Shown here in pieces: positions 26,632 through 36,283 of a DNA stretch of 64,000 bases (positions are counted from its first letter, which is position 1; every line of letters begins with the position of its first letter). A program made the translations under genes and the position numbers. The stretch comes from Paenibacillus lycopersici (lineage in GTDB: Bacteria; Bacillota; Bacilli; Paenibacillales; Paenibacillaceae), in contig NZ_CP048209.1 of NCBI RefSeq assembly GCF_010119935.1, positions 4,033,001-4,097,000 of the forward strand, read 5' to 3'. Under the pieces are notes generated by a model, which made no database searches, was not told where the DNA came from, and saw nothing but the letters and a program-made list of their open reading frames with translations.

Positions 26632-26853
26632 ATGACTAACTGTGAAAGCTACCGTTTTATCGAGACGCATCGACCTTTTCGCGATTTGACGTTCAAGTTC
26701 TATTCCAACGGATCGCTGACCATCATCGACAACAGTGAAGATACGATTATCAGCCCCCGCGATCTGAAGGGCGCGAGCTACGATTTCTACGTGAAGCGGC
26801 GGCTCGCCTTTATCAAACAAAACCTGACTGCCAAAATTCAAAAATATGCTTGA
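26632..26853 (+). CDS. Small SOS-controlled protein of unknown function
   Basis: 73 residues, basic and aromatic-rich, with no signal peptide, membrane helix or LysM domain (so it is not YneA-like). The ATG at 26632 follows AGGAGG at proper spacing. The mid part (FKFYSNGSLTIIDN) looks beta-stranded and the tail (YDFYVKRRLAFIKQNLTAKI) helical and basic, which could bind nucleic acid. Its promoter carries two LexA boxes, so it is probably DNA-damage-induced. I do not recognise the family. Confidence 0.75.
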   Translation: MTNCESYRFIETHRPFRDLTFKFYSNGSLTIIDNSEDTIISPRDLKGASYDFYVKRRLAFIKQNLTAKIQKYA

Positions 26854-26956
26854 TTCCTTCCCGCTTGATTCCGGCGTCTCTAGAGGCTAGGCAGCCCGTC
26901 CGCAATCGGACCGCCGCCCTGCCTTCAGAGACTCCTCGAAGCGCTGACTTCGTTCC

Positions 26957-27091
26957 CTAAGGCAGTTGTTTGTTAATGCCGTTCATGCTTGGCGGACGGT
27001 TAGCCGCTTTCTCAGGCTTCAACCCTACATAATAATCCTTCAAGCCGGACTCGTCATTGCGATTCCTTTTGCTGTTCTTGTTCAGCACCAT
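26957..27091 (-). CDS. 44-residue basic small protein
   Basis: Begins MVLNKNSKRNRNDESGLKDY and ends NGINKQLP. The ATG at 27091 is preceded by GGAGGTGAAGAGGAC, a good ribosome binding site. Composition is polar and basic with many Asn and Lys residues, somewhat like small spore proteins, but no family can be named. It lies alone in the 360-base gap between the SOS gene and the HAD hydrolase. A hairpin without a T-run (26877-26932) lies downstream. Confidence 0.55.
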   Translation of the reverse strand: MVLNKNSKRNRNDESGLKDYYVGLKPEKAANRPPSMNGINKQLP

Positions 27092-27216
27092 GTCCTCTTC
27101 ACCTCCGGCTTCAGTATTTGTAGATACTTCCAACCGTATACGATTTGACGGCGAATCCCAACTTGCGGTAGATTATTTCTACAGCGAACTCATCTGGGGA
27201 AGGAGCCGTGCCTAAG

Positions 27217-27957
27217 ATGAAACAAACCATTCTATTCGATCTCGATGATACGCTAATTTACTGCAACAAATACTTCTTCTTCGTCATTGAGCAGTTTACG
27301 GACTGCATGATGGACTGGTTTCGCGGATACGGGGCTACGCCCGAAGAAATCCGCGACAAGCAGACAGAGCTCGATATTGCCGGCGTGCATATCGAAGGGT
27401 TCAAGAGCGATCACTTTCCACAGTCGTTCATCGATACCTACCGTTATTTCTCCCATCTGTTCGGACGTTCGAAATCCGTACTGGAAGAAGACTTGTTATG
27501 GAAGCTCGGCCGAAGCGTCTACGAATTCGCAGCCGAACCCTACCCGTTCATGGAAGAGACGCTGGACGAGCTAAGCGGCCAGGGACATGATCTCCATCTG
27601 TACACGGGCGGAGAACTGCTCATCCAGACGAAGAAGATCAAACAGATGAATCTTGAGCGCTATTTCGGGCCTCGCATATACGTGCGCGCCAAGAAGAACA
27701 CGGAAGCGATGGAGAGCATTCTACAAGAAGGCCAATTCGACCGCCGGTCGACATGGATGATCGGCAATTCCCTGCGAACCGACGTTATCCCTGCCTTGAC
27801 GAACGGTATCAACGCGATCCATATGAAGACCGACTCGGAATGGGTATACAACATCGTCGGCGTCGACGTCGAGCCGAAAGGCGCTTTCCTCACGCTCGAA
27901 CAGCTGTCGGACATTCCGGATAGCATTCGCAGCTATGTCGCCAAGCGGCTGCAATAG
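27217..27957 (+). CDS. HAD-superfamily hydrolase
   Basis: 246 residues. Motif I is FDLDDTLIY (residues 6-14), motif II LYTGG, motif III Lys in RAKKNTEAM, and motif IV MIGNSLRTDVIPA. This is a typical HAD phosphatase with a helical cap between residues 15 and 90. The phosphorylated substrate is unknown. I start at the ATG at 27217, which has AAGGAG 11 bases upstream; a GTG three codons earlier is too close to the site. It is a single gene with its own terminator. Confidence 0.85.
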   Translation: MKQTILFDLDDTLIYCNKYFFFVIEQFTDCMMDWFRGYGATPEEIRDKQTELDIAGVHIEGFKSDHFPQSFIDTYRYFSHLFGRSKSVLEEDLLWKLGRSVYEFAAEPYPFMEETLDELSGQGHDLHLYTGGELLIQTKKIKQMNLERYFGPRIYVRAKKNTEAMESILQEGQFDRRSTWMIGNSLRTDVIPALTNGINAIHMKTDSEWVYNIVGVDVEPKGAFLTLEQLSDIPDSIRSYVAKRLQ

Positions 27958-27978
27958 GATTACAATGTAATGACAATG

Positions 27979-28036
27979 AAACAGGCTTGACTGATGGCGG
28001 CGCGAATCGCGCGTTCATCGGCCAAGCCTGTTTATT
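27979..28036 (+). terminator. Terminator of the HAD hydrolase gene
   Basis: AAACAGGCTTG pairs with CAAGCCTGTTT across an inner GC-rich stem, followed by TTTATTT on the plus strand. Confidence 0.75.
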
Positions 28037-28107
28037 TGGTCGCACGGTAATTCGTTAGCGAAATTAATGATGCCTGCGACGCTAGCAAATTCGTTCCGTG
28101 GCTGCAT

Positions 28108-30711
28108 CTACGACTCCGCCTGGAACATAATCGCTCCGGTAGCGGGGTCGGTTAAGCGCCATTTCCCGGATATGGATGACCCATTCGCGAGCTTCACCGT
28201 CGACTTGCGCGTCTCGCCTTTCTGCGCCAACGCCTTGGCCATCGCAGCGGTTACCGTCTTGCCCTGCTGCTCTTTCCAAATGACGAAATTGCAGCCTTCC
28301 CGGAAGCGCAGGCAGCCGTAACCGCGTTTGCCTTCGACCAGTTGACCGCCGCAGCCCGGACGCGGACAAGCGGCGATCGCGCCGCGCACCGCAGGCTGTT
28401 CGAGCGTTGCCTGTTTCCCGCCCGCGCGTTCAACCGCGCTTGCCACTGTGACGCGGCTGGCTGCTGCTCCGCCTGCCGCCGCTGCGCCGGACGGGGTATG
28501 CGCCGAACCGCTTCCCGTTTCACCAGCGCCTGAACCGTTCCACGCACGATCGGCGCCGCGCGTCGCTGCCGCTGCGCGAATCGCCGCGTCCGCGCCGCCG
28601 ACCGACGGCGCCCGCTTCGCGCCCCTGCCGTTCCCGGCTGTCGACGAAGCACCGCCGAACGGCATCGCATCCGCTGTGCCGGATGACGCAGCACCGGCAG
28701 TTTTGACGCTAACGCGGCTGCGCGAACCGCCGCTTCGCTCGGCTGTGCCGCCGGATGTCCGCGCGGAAGGCTTCGCGGCGCGGCCTCTTCCTTTCGCCGC
28801 GCCTTTGCCTCTGCCCGCGGATTCCGGCTCTTCGAACAAGCTGGCGGCAGCCGGCTGCTGCAGCTTCACTTTGTCGACGATCAATTCGGCGAACTGCTTG
28901 ACCTTGGCGATGAACTGTTCGTCCGACGCTTCGCCCTTCGATATTTGATGCAGCCGCTGTTCCCATCGCCCGGTCATCTCCGGCGATGCGAGCAGCTCGA
29001 CGCCGGCACCGCGAATCAGCTCGATCGCGGTGCAGCCCTTCGTCGTAATATCAAGCCGCTTGCCCGCGGATTGGATATACCCGACCTGCTTCAGCCGTTC
29101 GATCGTCGCCGCGCGCGTCGCCGGCGTGCCGAGGCCCGTCTGCTTCATGGCGTCGCGCAGCTCTTCGTCCTCGATCGCTTTCCCGGCGCTCTCCATCGCC
29201 TTGAGCAGCGTGCCTTCCGTGTACGGCTTCGGCGGCTTCGTCTCCTTCTCGACCGCCTCGGCGTGCTTGCAATGCACGGGCAGGTCGGCATTCACGGCAA
29301 ACGGTTTGTCCGTTTCCATCATATCGTCATCGCCGTCATCCCCGGCCGGAGAGGCATCGTCTGCTTTCTTCCCGCCTTTGCTGCTCTTCCCCTTCGGCGC
29401 ATTGCGGTCGCCGTTATCGAGCACGATGCGCCAGCCGATGTCCAGCTGCTCTTTCGCCCGCGTCCGGAATTGTTCGCCTTCGACTTCCGTTATCACTACA
29501 TGGTTGTTATAGACGGCAGGCGGATAATAATGCGACAGGAAGCGCCGCACGATCATATCGTAGATGTGCTGCTCCTCCGCGCCGAGCGTTCCGGGTTTCT
29601 TGGGCGTCGGCAGAATGGCGTGGTGATCCTCGACCTTGGCGGGGTTGCATACCGCCCGGTTGCCCTTATGCACGCGGCTGCGGTCGGCGCCGTTCGCAAG
29701 ATCCGCATACGCCGTACCTTTCAGCATTTGGAGCACGCTGCCCATGACGGGAATGTTCTCTTCCGTCACGTAGTTGGAGCTCGTCCGCGGATAGGTGATC
29801 GCTTTGTGCTTCTCATAGAGCGCCTGAGCGATATCCAGCGTCTTCTTCGCGGGGTAGCCGTATCTCCCGTTCGCTTCGCGTTGCAGCAAAGTCAGATCGT
29901 GGAGGCGATACGGGTATTCCTTCGATTCGTTCACGTCGTAGCTGACGATCTTCCCCGGCTTGTCCTTTACCTTCGCGGCCAGCTTCTCCGCCTCTTCGCG
30001 CTTGGTGATCCGGTCGCCCTGCCAGACGCCTTTGTAATCGAAATCCAGCTGGTCGAACGAAGCCTGCACGATAAAGAACGTCTCGCTGTTGAACGCCGTA
30101 ATCTCCCTATGGCGGTCGTACAGCAGAGCAAGCACCGGCGTCTGCACGCGTCCGACGGACAGCAGCGCCTTGTGACGAATCGTGAACGCCCGGGAGGCAT
30201 TCATGCCGACCAGCCAATCCGCTTCGCTCCTGGCCCGCGCCGCGCGCGTTAAATCGTCATATTCCGTATCGCTGCGCAGTCCGTCGAAGCCGCGGCGGAT
30301 CGTCTCCGGCGTCAAATCCGAAATCCAGAGCCTGTCGGTCGGCTGCATCAGCTTCAAATATTGCCGGATCAGATGAAAAATAAGCTGGCCCTCGCGCCCG
30401 GCATCGCAGGCGTTGACCAGCCTGCCGCAGCGCTTCGCCAGCTCCCCGATCATCTTCAGCTGATCTTTCGTCCTCGCGTTCGGCCATAGCTTGAACCGGT
30501 CGGGGATGATCGGGAGATCGGCCGCGTTCCAGCGTTTATATTTCGGATCGTATTGATCGGGCTCCGCGAGGCCGACCAGATGGCCGATCGCCCACGTAAT
30601 GATGTAGCGCTCGCCCTCCAGATACGTCCGTTTATTCTGCGCCCGCGGCTCCACGACGGCGGCGATGGTCCGGCCCATATCGGGTTTTTCCGCAATGATT
30701 AATGTTTTCAG
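28108..30711 (-). CDS. topB: DNA topoisomerase III (CTG start)
   Basis: 867 residues. Type IA topoisomerase that relaxes or decatenates DNA through a 5'-phosphotyrosine link. The first residues LKTLIIAEKPDMGRTIA are the Toprim start; the Glu of AEKP is catalytic. DAGREGQ is the DxD-type metal site. The active-site Tyr is in AITYPRTSS (about residue 310). A Gly/Ala/Ser/Arg-rich linker (about 640-760) precedes a C-terminal zinc ribbon region (CPRPGCGGQL...CLRFREGC). The only ATG in range (30678) would remove the catalytic Glu. The in-frame CTG at 30711, six bases after GAGGG, is therefore the likely start. Confidence 0.88.
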   Translation of the reverse strand: MKTLIIAEKPDMGRTIAAVVEPRAQNKRTYLEGERYIITWAIGHLVGLAEPDQYDPKYKRWNAADLPIIPDRFKLWPNARTKDQLKMIGELAKRCGRLVNACDAGREGQLIFHLIRQYLKLMQPTDRLWISDLTPETIRRGFDGLRSDTEYDDLTRAARARSEADWLVGMNASRAFTIRHKALLSVGRVQTPVLALLYDRHREITAFNSETFFIVQASFDQLDFDYKGVWQGDRITKREEAEKLAAKVKDKPGKIVSYDVNESKEYPYRLHDLTLLQREANGRYGYPAKKTLDIAQALYEKHKAITYPRTSSNYVTEENIPVMGSVLQMLKGTAYADLANGADRSRVHKGNRAVCNPAKVEDHHAILPTPKKPGTLGAEEQHIYDMIVRRFLSHYYPPAVYNNHVVITEVEGEQFRTRAKEQLDIGWRIVLDNGDRNAPKGKSSKGGKKADDASPAGDDGDDDMMETDKPFAVNADLPVHCKHAEAVEKETKPPKPYTEGTLLKAMESAGKAIEDEELRDAMKQTGLGTPATRAATIERLKQVGYIQSAGKRLDITTKGCTAIELIRGAGVELLASPEMTGRWEQRLHQISKGEASDEQFIAKVKQFAELIVDKVKLQQPAAASLFEEPESAGRGKGAAKGRGRAAKPSARTSGGTAERSGGSRSRVSVKTAGAASSGTADAMPFGGASSTAGNGRGAKRAPSVGGADAAIRAAAATRGADRAWNGSGAGETGSGSAHTPSGAAAAGGAAASRVTVASAVERAGGKQATLEQPAVRGAIAACPRPGCGGQLVEGKRGYGCLRFREGCNFVIWKEQQGKTVTAAMAKALAQKGETRKSTVKLANGSSISGKWRLTDPATGAIMFQAES

Positions 30712-30740
30712 GATGATCCCTCATTCGTTCCGTTACTAGG

Positions 30741-31856
30741 TTACTGATCCGTCATGATTTGCGCCATCATCGATTTCAGGATGCGGTTCACGCCGGTCGA
30801 CCAGTTCTTGTCTTCCGCGTATTCGCGGTTGATCCATTCGACCGGATCGACGTTCGCCGGCCGTTCGAAGCTCAACCGGTTAATCGTCCTGCCGGCGATT
30901 CTCGCCGAATCGGCGATCGTCGTATTGTACGCTTCCCAGCTGTAGAAGACATTGAAGGGATTGTTCGCGATTTCCTTGGCGCGCTTGGCCGTCTTCGGCA
31001 CGAACCCCTGCTCCTGTCCCGTAATGGCGAACAGCAGCAGCGGATGGATATCGAATTCCTGCGCGGCGCGAATAATCGCGCTGAGATAAGGCTCTTCGGC
31101 GAGCATGGATTCCTTCGCGCGCAAATGATGAACGAGCCGGCCGCGATCCACCTCGGCGAAACGCAAATTGCCCGGCAGCGCGTTTACCGGCTTCGCTTCG
31201 GGATGCTGCAGCCGAGGCTGCGACACGACAGGCGTGCGCGGCACGGCTTCCGTCTCCGGGTGAAGCAGCCGCCATCCGTAATAGAGCATGCCCGTGCATA
31301 TTACCAGGGATAACGCCAAATAAACGGCTGCCTTGCGCCTCCGCCTAATACCGGGCAACGATGACACGACGCCCGACAACGCAATCTCGCCCCGTTCTTC
31401 CAGCGATGCTTCGACGTGCAGCCCTGCCGCGCCGACGATGGCATCCCAGGCCGTCAAGCCAAGACTCGGATCCGCCGCGATACGCTTGCCTTCGTTCACC
31501 GCTTCGCGAAACAGGCGGAAATCGATCGCCGCTCCGAGCCGCTTCTCCGTCCACTTGTGCAAGGGGAGGATGACGTCAGGGCGATCGATGTCCAAACTCA
31601 TGCTCGCTTCGAAGATATGCGCCTCGCCGACTGGTACCCCTTTCTCGGCCACGACCTCGCGCAGCACCCCGTGCATGACCGCACGCTGCTGTTCCGCTTC
31701 GAACTCGGGCAGCTGGCGCAGCACGATGCGCTGCATCGCATCCGCGACGATCTCGGCGCGGCGCTCCAACGGCAAGTCGCCGTGTTTATGCTGGACGTAA
31801 TGCCGGATGTTATGAATATCCGCTCTCGTTAACACGCCGGCTGCATGACCGCTCAT
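30741..31856 (-). CDS. Membrane-anchored protein with lysozyme-like C-terminal domain
   Basis: 371 residues. A cytosolic helical domain (1-170) is followed by a single transmembrane helix (AVYLALSLVICTGMLYYGW, about 178-197) and an extracellular domain whose sequence (YLSAIIRAAQEFDIHPLLLFAITGQEQGFVPK, NNPFNVFYSW) is like glucosaminidase or lytic transglycosylase-type cell-wall enzymes. EQE could hold the catalytic acid. AGGAGG precedes the ATG at 31856. The type II topology would place a wall-cutting domain outside and a sensing domain inside. The function is inferred. Confidence 0.7.
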   Translation of the reverse strand: MSGHAAGVLTRADIHNIRHYVQHKHGDLPLERRAEIVADAMQRIVLRQLPEFEAEQQRAVMHGVLREVVAEKGVPVGEAHIFEASMSLDIDRPDVILPLHKWTEKRLGAAIDFRLFREAVNEGKRIAADPSLGLTAWDAIVGAAGLHVEASLEERGEIALSGVVSSLPGIRRRRKAAVYLALSLVICTGMLYYGWRLLHPETEAVPRTPVVSQPRLQHPEAKPVNALPGNLRFAEVDRGRLVHHLRAKESMLAEEPYLSAIIRAAQEFDIHPLLLFAITGQEQGFVPKTAKRAKEIANNPFNVFYSWEAYNTTIADSARIAGRTINRLSFERPANVDPVEWINREYAEDKNWSTGVNRILKSMMAQIMTDQ

Positions 31857-31954
31857 GATACCGCCTCCTGAACGAACAAGGCGAAACGGCTGCCCCGTCT
31901 TCCCGCGGTGCCGCGCGTTTCTGGCTCTCAGGTCAATTTTACCACAGCTTGTCC

Positions 31955-32272
31955 TTATTGCGCGGCCAGATTTGCGATTGCGGCTTGAATTTCATCGCGT
32001 TCCATATACGCGCGGATCTGCTCTTTCTCGTCCGCCGTGAATTGAAATTCGCAATCCGTTCCTTCGTCGAGCGGCACGATCTGCGCAATGGCGCCGCCAT
32101 GCGTAGTAATGACAAGCACCGTCAGGTCCGTCAGCCCCGACGGTACCGGAGTCGCATCTTCGACTTCGACGGCCAGCTCGATATCGATCCATTGTCCGTC
32201 GCGGCGCTCCATGCGCGGATTGAACGCGTTGAACTTCAGCTGCGTAACCGTATCGGAACCGTATTGAATCAT
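31955..32272 (-). CDS. Small protein of unknown function
   Basis: 105 residues, acidic, beta-rich at the N-terminus (MIQYGSDTVTQLKFNAF) and helical at the C-terminus (EKEQIRAYMERDEIQAAIANL). The ATG at 32272 lies ten bases after GGGAG; an ATG three codons earlier nearly touches the site. No membrane or signal sequence. No family recognised. Confidence 0.6.
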   Translation of the reverse strand: MIQYGSDTVTQLKFNAFNPRMERRDGQWIDIELAVEVEDATPVPSGLTDLTVLVITTHGGAIAQIVPLDEGTDCEFQFTADEKEQIRAYMERDEIQAAIANLAAQ

Positions 32273-32307
32273 AATCGCCATTCTCCCTTCGTTCGCGATA
32301 GAAAGAA

Positions 32308-32332
32308 ATAAAAAGCGCCCGAAGGCGCTTTG
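32308..32332 (-). terminator. Terminator of gltD
   Basis: AAGCGCC-TTCG-GGCGCTT tetraloop hairpin followed by TTTTTATTTC on the minus strand, after the gltD stop at 32370. Confidence 0.85.
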
Positions 32333-32369
32333 CGTATTTAAGGTCATAAACGAACCGGTTTGGCTCGGC

Positions 32370-33857
32370 TTAAGGCAGCATCGTCGTGCCCATCAGGAAA
32401 CGATCCACTTCGCGGGCAGCCTCGCGGCCTTCGTTGATCGCCCAGACGACCAGGCTTTGTCCGCGGCGCATATCGCCCGCTGCGAACACTTTCTCGACGT
32501 TCGTCGCGTATTTGCCGTACGCGGCTTTGACATTGGAACGGCGGTCCTGTTCCAGGCCGAGCTTCTGAATAAGCGTATTCTCCGGTCCTTCGAAGCCGAC
32601 GGCGATCAGCACGAGATCGGCCGGCCATACTTTCTCGGTGCCCGGAATTTCCTTGTAGATCTTGCGGCCTGTTTCGTCAACCGTACGCTCGATTTGCACC
32701 GTGTGCAGCTCTTTCAGATTGCCGTTCCCGTCGCCGACGAATTTCTTCGTGAGGACGGAAAATGCGCGAGGGTCTTCGCCGTAGAGCGCGCGAGCTTCCT
32801 CTTGCGCATAGTCGAGCGTGTACACGTTCGGGAATTGCGGCCAAGGGTTCTTGTCGTTGTCGCGCGTCAGCGGCGCTTTCGCGTGCGTGCCGAACTGCGT
32901 TACCGATTTGCAGCCGTGACGGAGCGCCGTAGCGACGCAGTCCGTGCCCGTGTCGCCGCCGCCGATGACGATGACGTCTTTGCCTTCGGCATTGATATAG
33001 TTGCCGTCTTCCAGATTGGAATCCAGGTAGCTCTTGATCGTGCCGTTCAGATAGTCCATCGCCATATGAACGCCGTTCAAGTCGCGGCCCTCGATTTCGA
33101 CGTCGCGCGCTTTCGTAGCGCCGCCGCAGAGGACGATCGCGTCGTACTCGTTCATCAATTGATCCGCCGGAACGTTGCCGCCGACTTCGGCGTTCGTCAC
33201 GAAGTTAATGCCTTCGGCTTCAAGCAGGTCCACGCGGCGCTGAACGACGTGCTTCTCGAGCTTCATCGTCGGTATGCCGTATGTCAGCAAGCCGCCGATG
33301 CGGTCCGCGCGCTCGTACACCGTCACCGTATGGCCGGCTTTGTTCAATTGCGCCGCGGTTGCCAGGCCGGCGGGACCCGAACCGACGACGGCGACCTTCT
33401 TGCCTGTCCGCATAAGCGGCGGCTGAGGTACGACCCAGCCTTCCTCGAAGCCTTTGTCGATGATCGCGGATTCGATCGTCTTGATCGTGACGGAGTCGCC
33501 GATCAGGCCGACCGTACAGGAGCCTTCGCAAGGCGCCGGACATACGCGGCCGGTAAACTCGGGGAAATTATTCGTTTTATGCAAACGGTCGAGCGCTTCA
33601 CGCCACAATCCGCGGTAGACGAGATTGTTCCATTCCGGAATCAGGTTATTGACCGGGCAGCCGGAAGTTCCGCCTGGCAGCTCGATGCCCGTATGGCAGT
33701 ACGGCGTACCGCAGTCCATGCAGCGCGCGCCTTGCGTTCGCAATTGATCATCGTTGAAATGTTTATGAAATTCATTCCAATCCTTGATCCGTTCAAGCGG
33801 ATCGCGGTCAGCGGGCAGCTCGCGTTTGTAGTCCATAAATCCAGTAGGTGTTGACAT
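32370..33857 (-). CDS. gltD: Glutamate synthase small subunit
   Basis: 495 residues from the ATG at 33857 (GGAGG). The NADPH-dependent beta subunit feeds electrons to the large subunit, which makes glutamate from glutamine and 2-oxoglutarate. Cysteine cluster ligands are at [12 protein letters not shown] and [12 protein letters not shown] (residues 46-75). The FAD site is [13 protein letters not shown] (about 150) and the NADPH site [15 protein letters not shown] (about 285). The large subunit gltB is not adjacent; it must lie elsewhere, or this copy works alone as an NADPH oxidoreductase. Confidence 0.9.
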   Translation of the reverse strand: MSTPTGFMDYKRELPADRDPLERIKDWNEFHKHFNDDQLRTQGARCMDCGTPYCHTGIELPGGTSGCPVNNLIPEWNNLVYRGLWREALDRLHKTNNFPEFTGRVCPAPCEGSCTVGLIGDSVTIKTIESAIIDKGFEEGWVVPQPPLMRTGKKVAVVGSGPAGLATAAQLNKAGHTVTVYERADRIGGLLTYGIPTMKLEKHVVQRRVDLLEAEGINFVTNAEVGGNVPADQLMNEYDAIVLCGGATKARDVEIEGRDLNGVHMAMDYLNGTIKSYLDSNLEDGNYINAEGKDVIVIGGGDTGTDCVATALRHGCKSVTQFGTHAKAPLTRDNDKNPWPQFPNVYTLDYAQEEARALYGEDPRAFSVLTKKFVGDGNGNLKELHTVQIERTVDETGRKIYKEIPGTEKVWPADLVLIAVGFEGPENTLIQKLGLEQDRRSNVKAAYGKYATNVEKVFAAGDMRRGQSLVVWAINEGREAAREVDRFLMGTTMLP

Positions 33858-33912
33858 GATTCGCTTTCCTCCATCCATTATCCCATTGCCGAATGTTCGT
33901 GATCTCTCTCAA

Positions 33913-33941
33913 ACTATATAGAGAAAGCAACTAAGATTCAA
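33913..33941 (-). promoter_or_regulatory. Promoter of gltD
   Basis: Minus-strand -35 TTGAAT (33936-33941) and -10 TATAGT (33913-33918) with a 17-base spacer, 55 bases upstream of the gltD ATG. Confidence 0.65.
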
Positions 33942-34060
33942 TATCAAACTTTCCCATAAACTATTTACAATATCGTAGCAATTAGGATGCGTTCATGAAA
34001 TGGATTATCCGTACAATCATTTGCACTTTATGACGGAACGTTCGAGGTTTGCGGTTTCCG

Positions 34061-34561
34061 TCAGTTAGCGTCCCGCTGCTTGCGGATGTAAGTAATAATC
34101 GTAAAATCATAGGCGTTCTTCTCGTCCTTGGCATGGAACTCGCGGCTAACCGCTTCCCATTCCGCCGCATCGAACGCCGGGAACCGGGCATCGCCTTCGA
34201 CGGCGGCATGCACTTCGGTCAGCAGCAGCTTATCCGCGAAAGGGAGAAACTGCGCATAGACCTGCGCCCCGCCGATGATTATCAGTTCTTCTTCGCTGCC
34301 GAGCTCCGCCAATGCTTCCTCCACCGTGTGCATCGTCTCCGCTCCGTCGGGGCGGTAATCGGCGCTGCGGGTCAGAACGACGTTTCTCCGGTTCTTGAGG
34401 GGCCCGCCGAAAGACTCGAACGTTTTGCGCCCCATCACGATCGTCTTGCCTGTCGTCGAGCGCCGAAAATGCGCCATTTCCGCCGGCAGATGCCAAGGCA
34501 TGCCGTTATCGACGCCGATCACGCGGTCTTCGGCCATGGCGGCAATCATCGTAATGGTCAT
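34061..34561 (-). CDS. folA: Dihydrofolate reductase
   Basis: 166 residues from the ATG at 34561 (AAGGAG upstream). Reduces dihydrofolate to tetrahydrofolate with NADPH; trimethoprim target. Visible are the substrate-site IGVDNGMPWHLPAEMAHFRR (residues 15-34), the cofactor loop GKTIVMGRKTFES, and the C-terminal GGAQVYAQFLPFADKLLLTEV. It follows thyA by 31 bases, the usual thyA-folA operon, so dihydrofolate produced by ThyA is recycled. Confidence 0.95.
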   Translation of the reverse strand: MTITMIAAMAEDRVIGVDNGMPWHLPAEMAHFRRSTTGKTIVMGRKTFESFGGPLKNRRNVVLTRSADYRPDGAETMHTVEEALAELGSEEELIIIGGAQVYAQFLPFADKLLLTEVHAAVEGDARFPAFDAAEWEAVSREFHAKDEKNAYDFTIITYIRKQRDAN

Positions 34562-34592
34562 CAAGCTTCTGCTCCTTTCTTCGTTCCGCCGC

Positions 34593-35552
34593 TTAGACCG
34601 CGACCGGCGCTTTAATGGAAGGATGCGGATCGTACCCGTCCACTTGCACATCGCCGACCTCGAAATCGAATACGGAGGCGACGTCAGGGTTCAGCTTCAG
34701 CGACGGCAGCGGTTTCGGTTCGCGTCCAAGCTGCGTCTCGATCTGCTCCAAATGGTTCGAATAAATATGCGCGTCCCCGATCGTATGCACGAAATCGCCG
34801 ACCGCAAGGCCGCATTCCTGCGCGATCATATGCGTGAGCAGCGCGTAGCTGACGATATTGAACGGAATGCCGAGGAAAATATCGCCGCTCCGCTGATACA
34901 GCTGACAGGACAGCTTGCCGCCGGCCACGTAGAACTGGAACAGCGTATGGCAAGGCGGCAGCGCGGAACGCTGCGGCGTCGCGTCTTCCGGCGACCAGGC
35001 GGTCACGATCAGCCGGCGCGAATCCGGATTGCGCTTAATCTCCGCGATAACGTTCTTCAGCTGGTCGATCGTTTCGCCCTGCGACGTTTCCCATCTGCGC
35101 CACTGCTTCCCGTAGACATTGCCGAGATCGCCGTACTCCGCCGCGAACGCGTCGTCGTTCAGAATGCGTTCGACGAACAGCTTCTCTTGCTCCTGATACT
35201 GCAAGTTGAACGCCTCGTCCCACTGGGAACGCAAGCCGAAGTTCGTCATGTCCGGGCCTTCGTACGCCTCGCTTTCGACCCACTTCTTGAACGCCCATTC
35301 ATTCCAAATATTGTTCTTGTGCCGAAGAAGGTAGCGAATATTCGTATCGCCCTTCATGAACCACAGCAGCTCGCTGACGATCAGCTTGAGCGGCACCCGC
35401 TTGGTCGTCAGCAGCGGGAATCCCGCCTGCAAATCGAAGCGCATCTGATAGCCGAATACCGACAAAGTCCCCGTACCGGTCCGGTCTTCCTTCTTCGCGC
35501 CATGCTCCAGCACATGCCGGAGCAAGTTCAAATATTGCTCTTCGCTCGTACT
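34593..35552 (-). CDS. thyA: Thymidylate synthase
   Basis: 319 residues. Converts dUMP to dTMP with methylene-tetrahydrofolate. Catalytic Cys in [12 protein letters not shown] (about residue 200). The phosphate-binding [13 protein letters not shown] and the C-terminal KAPVAV are present. It has the roughly 50-residue insertion (residues 85-140, around [15 protein letters not shown]) seen in the Lactobacillus casei/Staphylococcus type. The start is the TTG at 35552, seven bases after AAGGAGG; a TTG eight codons upstream lies before the site. Confidence 0.95.
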   Translation of the reverse strand, partial: STSEEQYLNLLRHVLEHGAKKEDRTGTGTLSVFGYQMRFDLQAGFPLLTTKRVPLKLIVSELLWFMKGDTNIRYLLRHKNNIWNEWAFKKWVESEAYEGPDMTNFGLRSQWDEAFNLQYQEQEKLFVERILNDDAFAAEYGDLGNVYGKQWRRWETSQGETIDQLKNVIAEIKRNPDSRRLIVTAWSPEDATPQRSALPPCHTLFQFYVAGGKLSCQLYQRSGDIFLGIPFNIVSYALLTHMIAQECGLAVGDFVHTIGDAHIYSNHLEQIETQLGREPKPLPSLKLNPDVASVFDFEVGDVQVDGYDPHPSIKAPVAV

Positions 35553-35615
35553 CAATCCGACGCCTCCTTGCCCCAAAATAATCAGATCTCAACCTAGCCA
35601 CGTAGGTTTATTTTA

Positions 35616-36107
35616 TCACTTCTTGTCCAGCCTGTCCTGCTTTCGCTGCATGCGATGCTCATAGCGGGCAGGCGCCGAGCGATGCAGCGCCCATTCTTCT
35701 TCCGTTTCCGGCACGATGGCTGCGACCGGTCTCGGCCTGCCGTTCTCATCGAGCGCGACGAACGAGAAGAAGGCGGTAACCGCCGTTTTGCGGTCGCCCG
35801 TGTACACATTCTCCGTCTCCGCCTTGACGTACACTTCCATCGAGCTGCGATGCGTCCACGTCACGATCGCCTCGACGTCGATCATATCGCCGACCCGGAT
35901 CGGTGAGGCGAAATCCAGACTGTCGGTCGACGCCGTCACCACCGGTCCCCTTGCATGGCGCATGCTCGCGATCGCCGCGATCTTGTCCATGTACTCCATC
36001 AATTTGCCGCCGAACATCGTGCCGTGGTAATTCGTATCCGACGGAAAAATAAGCTGCATCATGCCGGAACGGGATTCGCTGATCGGTTTGCTGCTGCGCT
36101 CGGACAT
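35616..36107 (-). CDS. Hotdog-fold acyl-CoA thioesterase (YkhA-like)
   Basis: 163 residues from the ATG at 36107 (AAGGAGG, eight bases). The hotdog motif FPSDTNYHGTMFGGKLMEYMDKIA (residues 20-43) matches the YciA/BfiT/YkhA acyl-CoA hydrolases, with catalytic Asp in MEYMDKIA. It hydrolyses acyl-CoAs to free acid and CoA. It lies just upstream of thyA and may be co-transcribed. Confidence 0.88.
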   Translation of the reverse strand: MSERSSKPISESRSGMMQLIFPSDTNYHGTMFGGKLMEYMDKIAAIASMRHARGPVVTASTDSLDFASPIRVGDMIDVEAIVTWTHRSSMEVYVKAETENVYTGDRKTAVTAFFSFVALDENGRPRPVAAIVPETEEEWALHRSAPARYEHRMQRKQDRLDKK

Positions 36108-36180
36108 GCGGTTACCCTCCTTCATGTTAACTGCTTTTATTTATGCTATTAAGGCTGCCGACTAGCGGTCAATCGTGATG

Positions 36181-36223
36181 AAAAAAAGAGGCCCAGCTGC
36201 AGAACAACTGCGGCGTGACCTCT
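36181..36223 (-). terminator. Terminator of the pdhABCD operon
   Basis: AGAGG stem pairing with CCTCT, with an inner GCAG/CTGC stem, followed by seven T residues on the minus strand, after the pdhD stop. Confidence 0.8.
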
Positions 36224-36283
36224 TCGCTCTTAACATTGTGCATGATGCAATTGAAACGCAAGACGGGATTACCGGGATGACGA

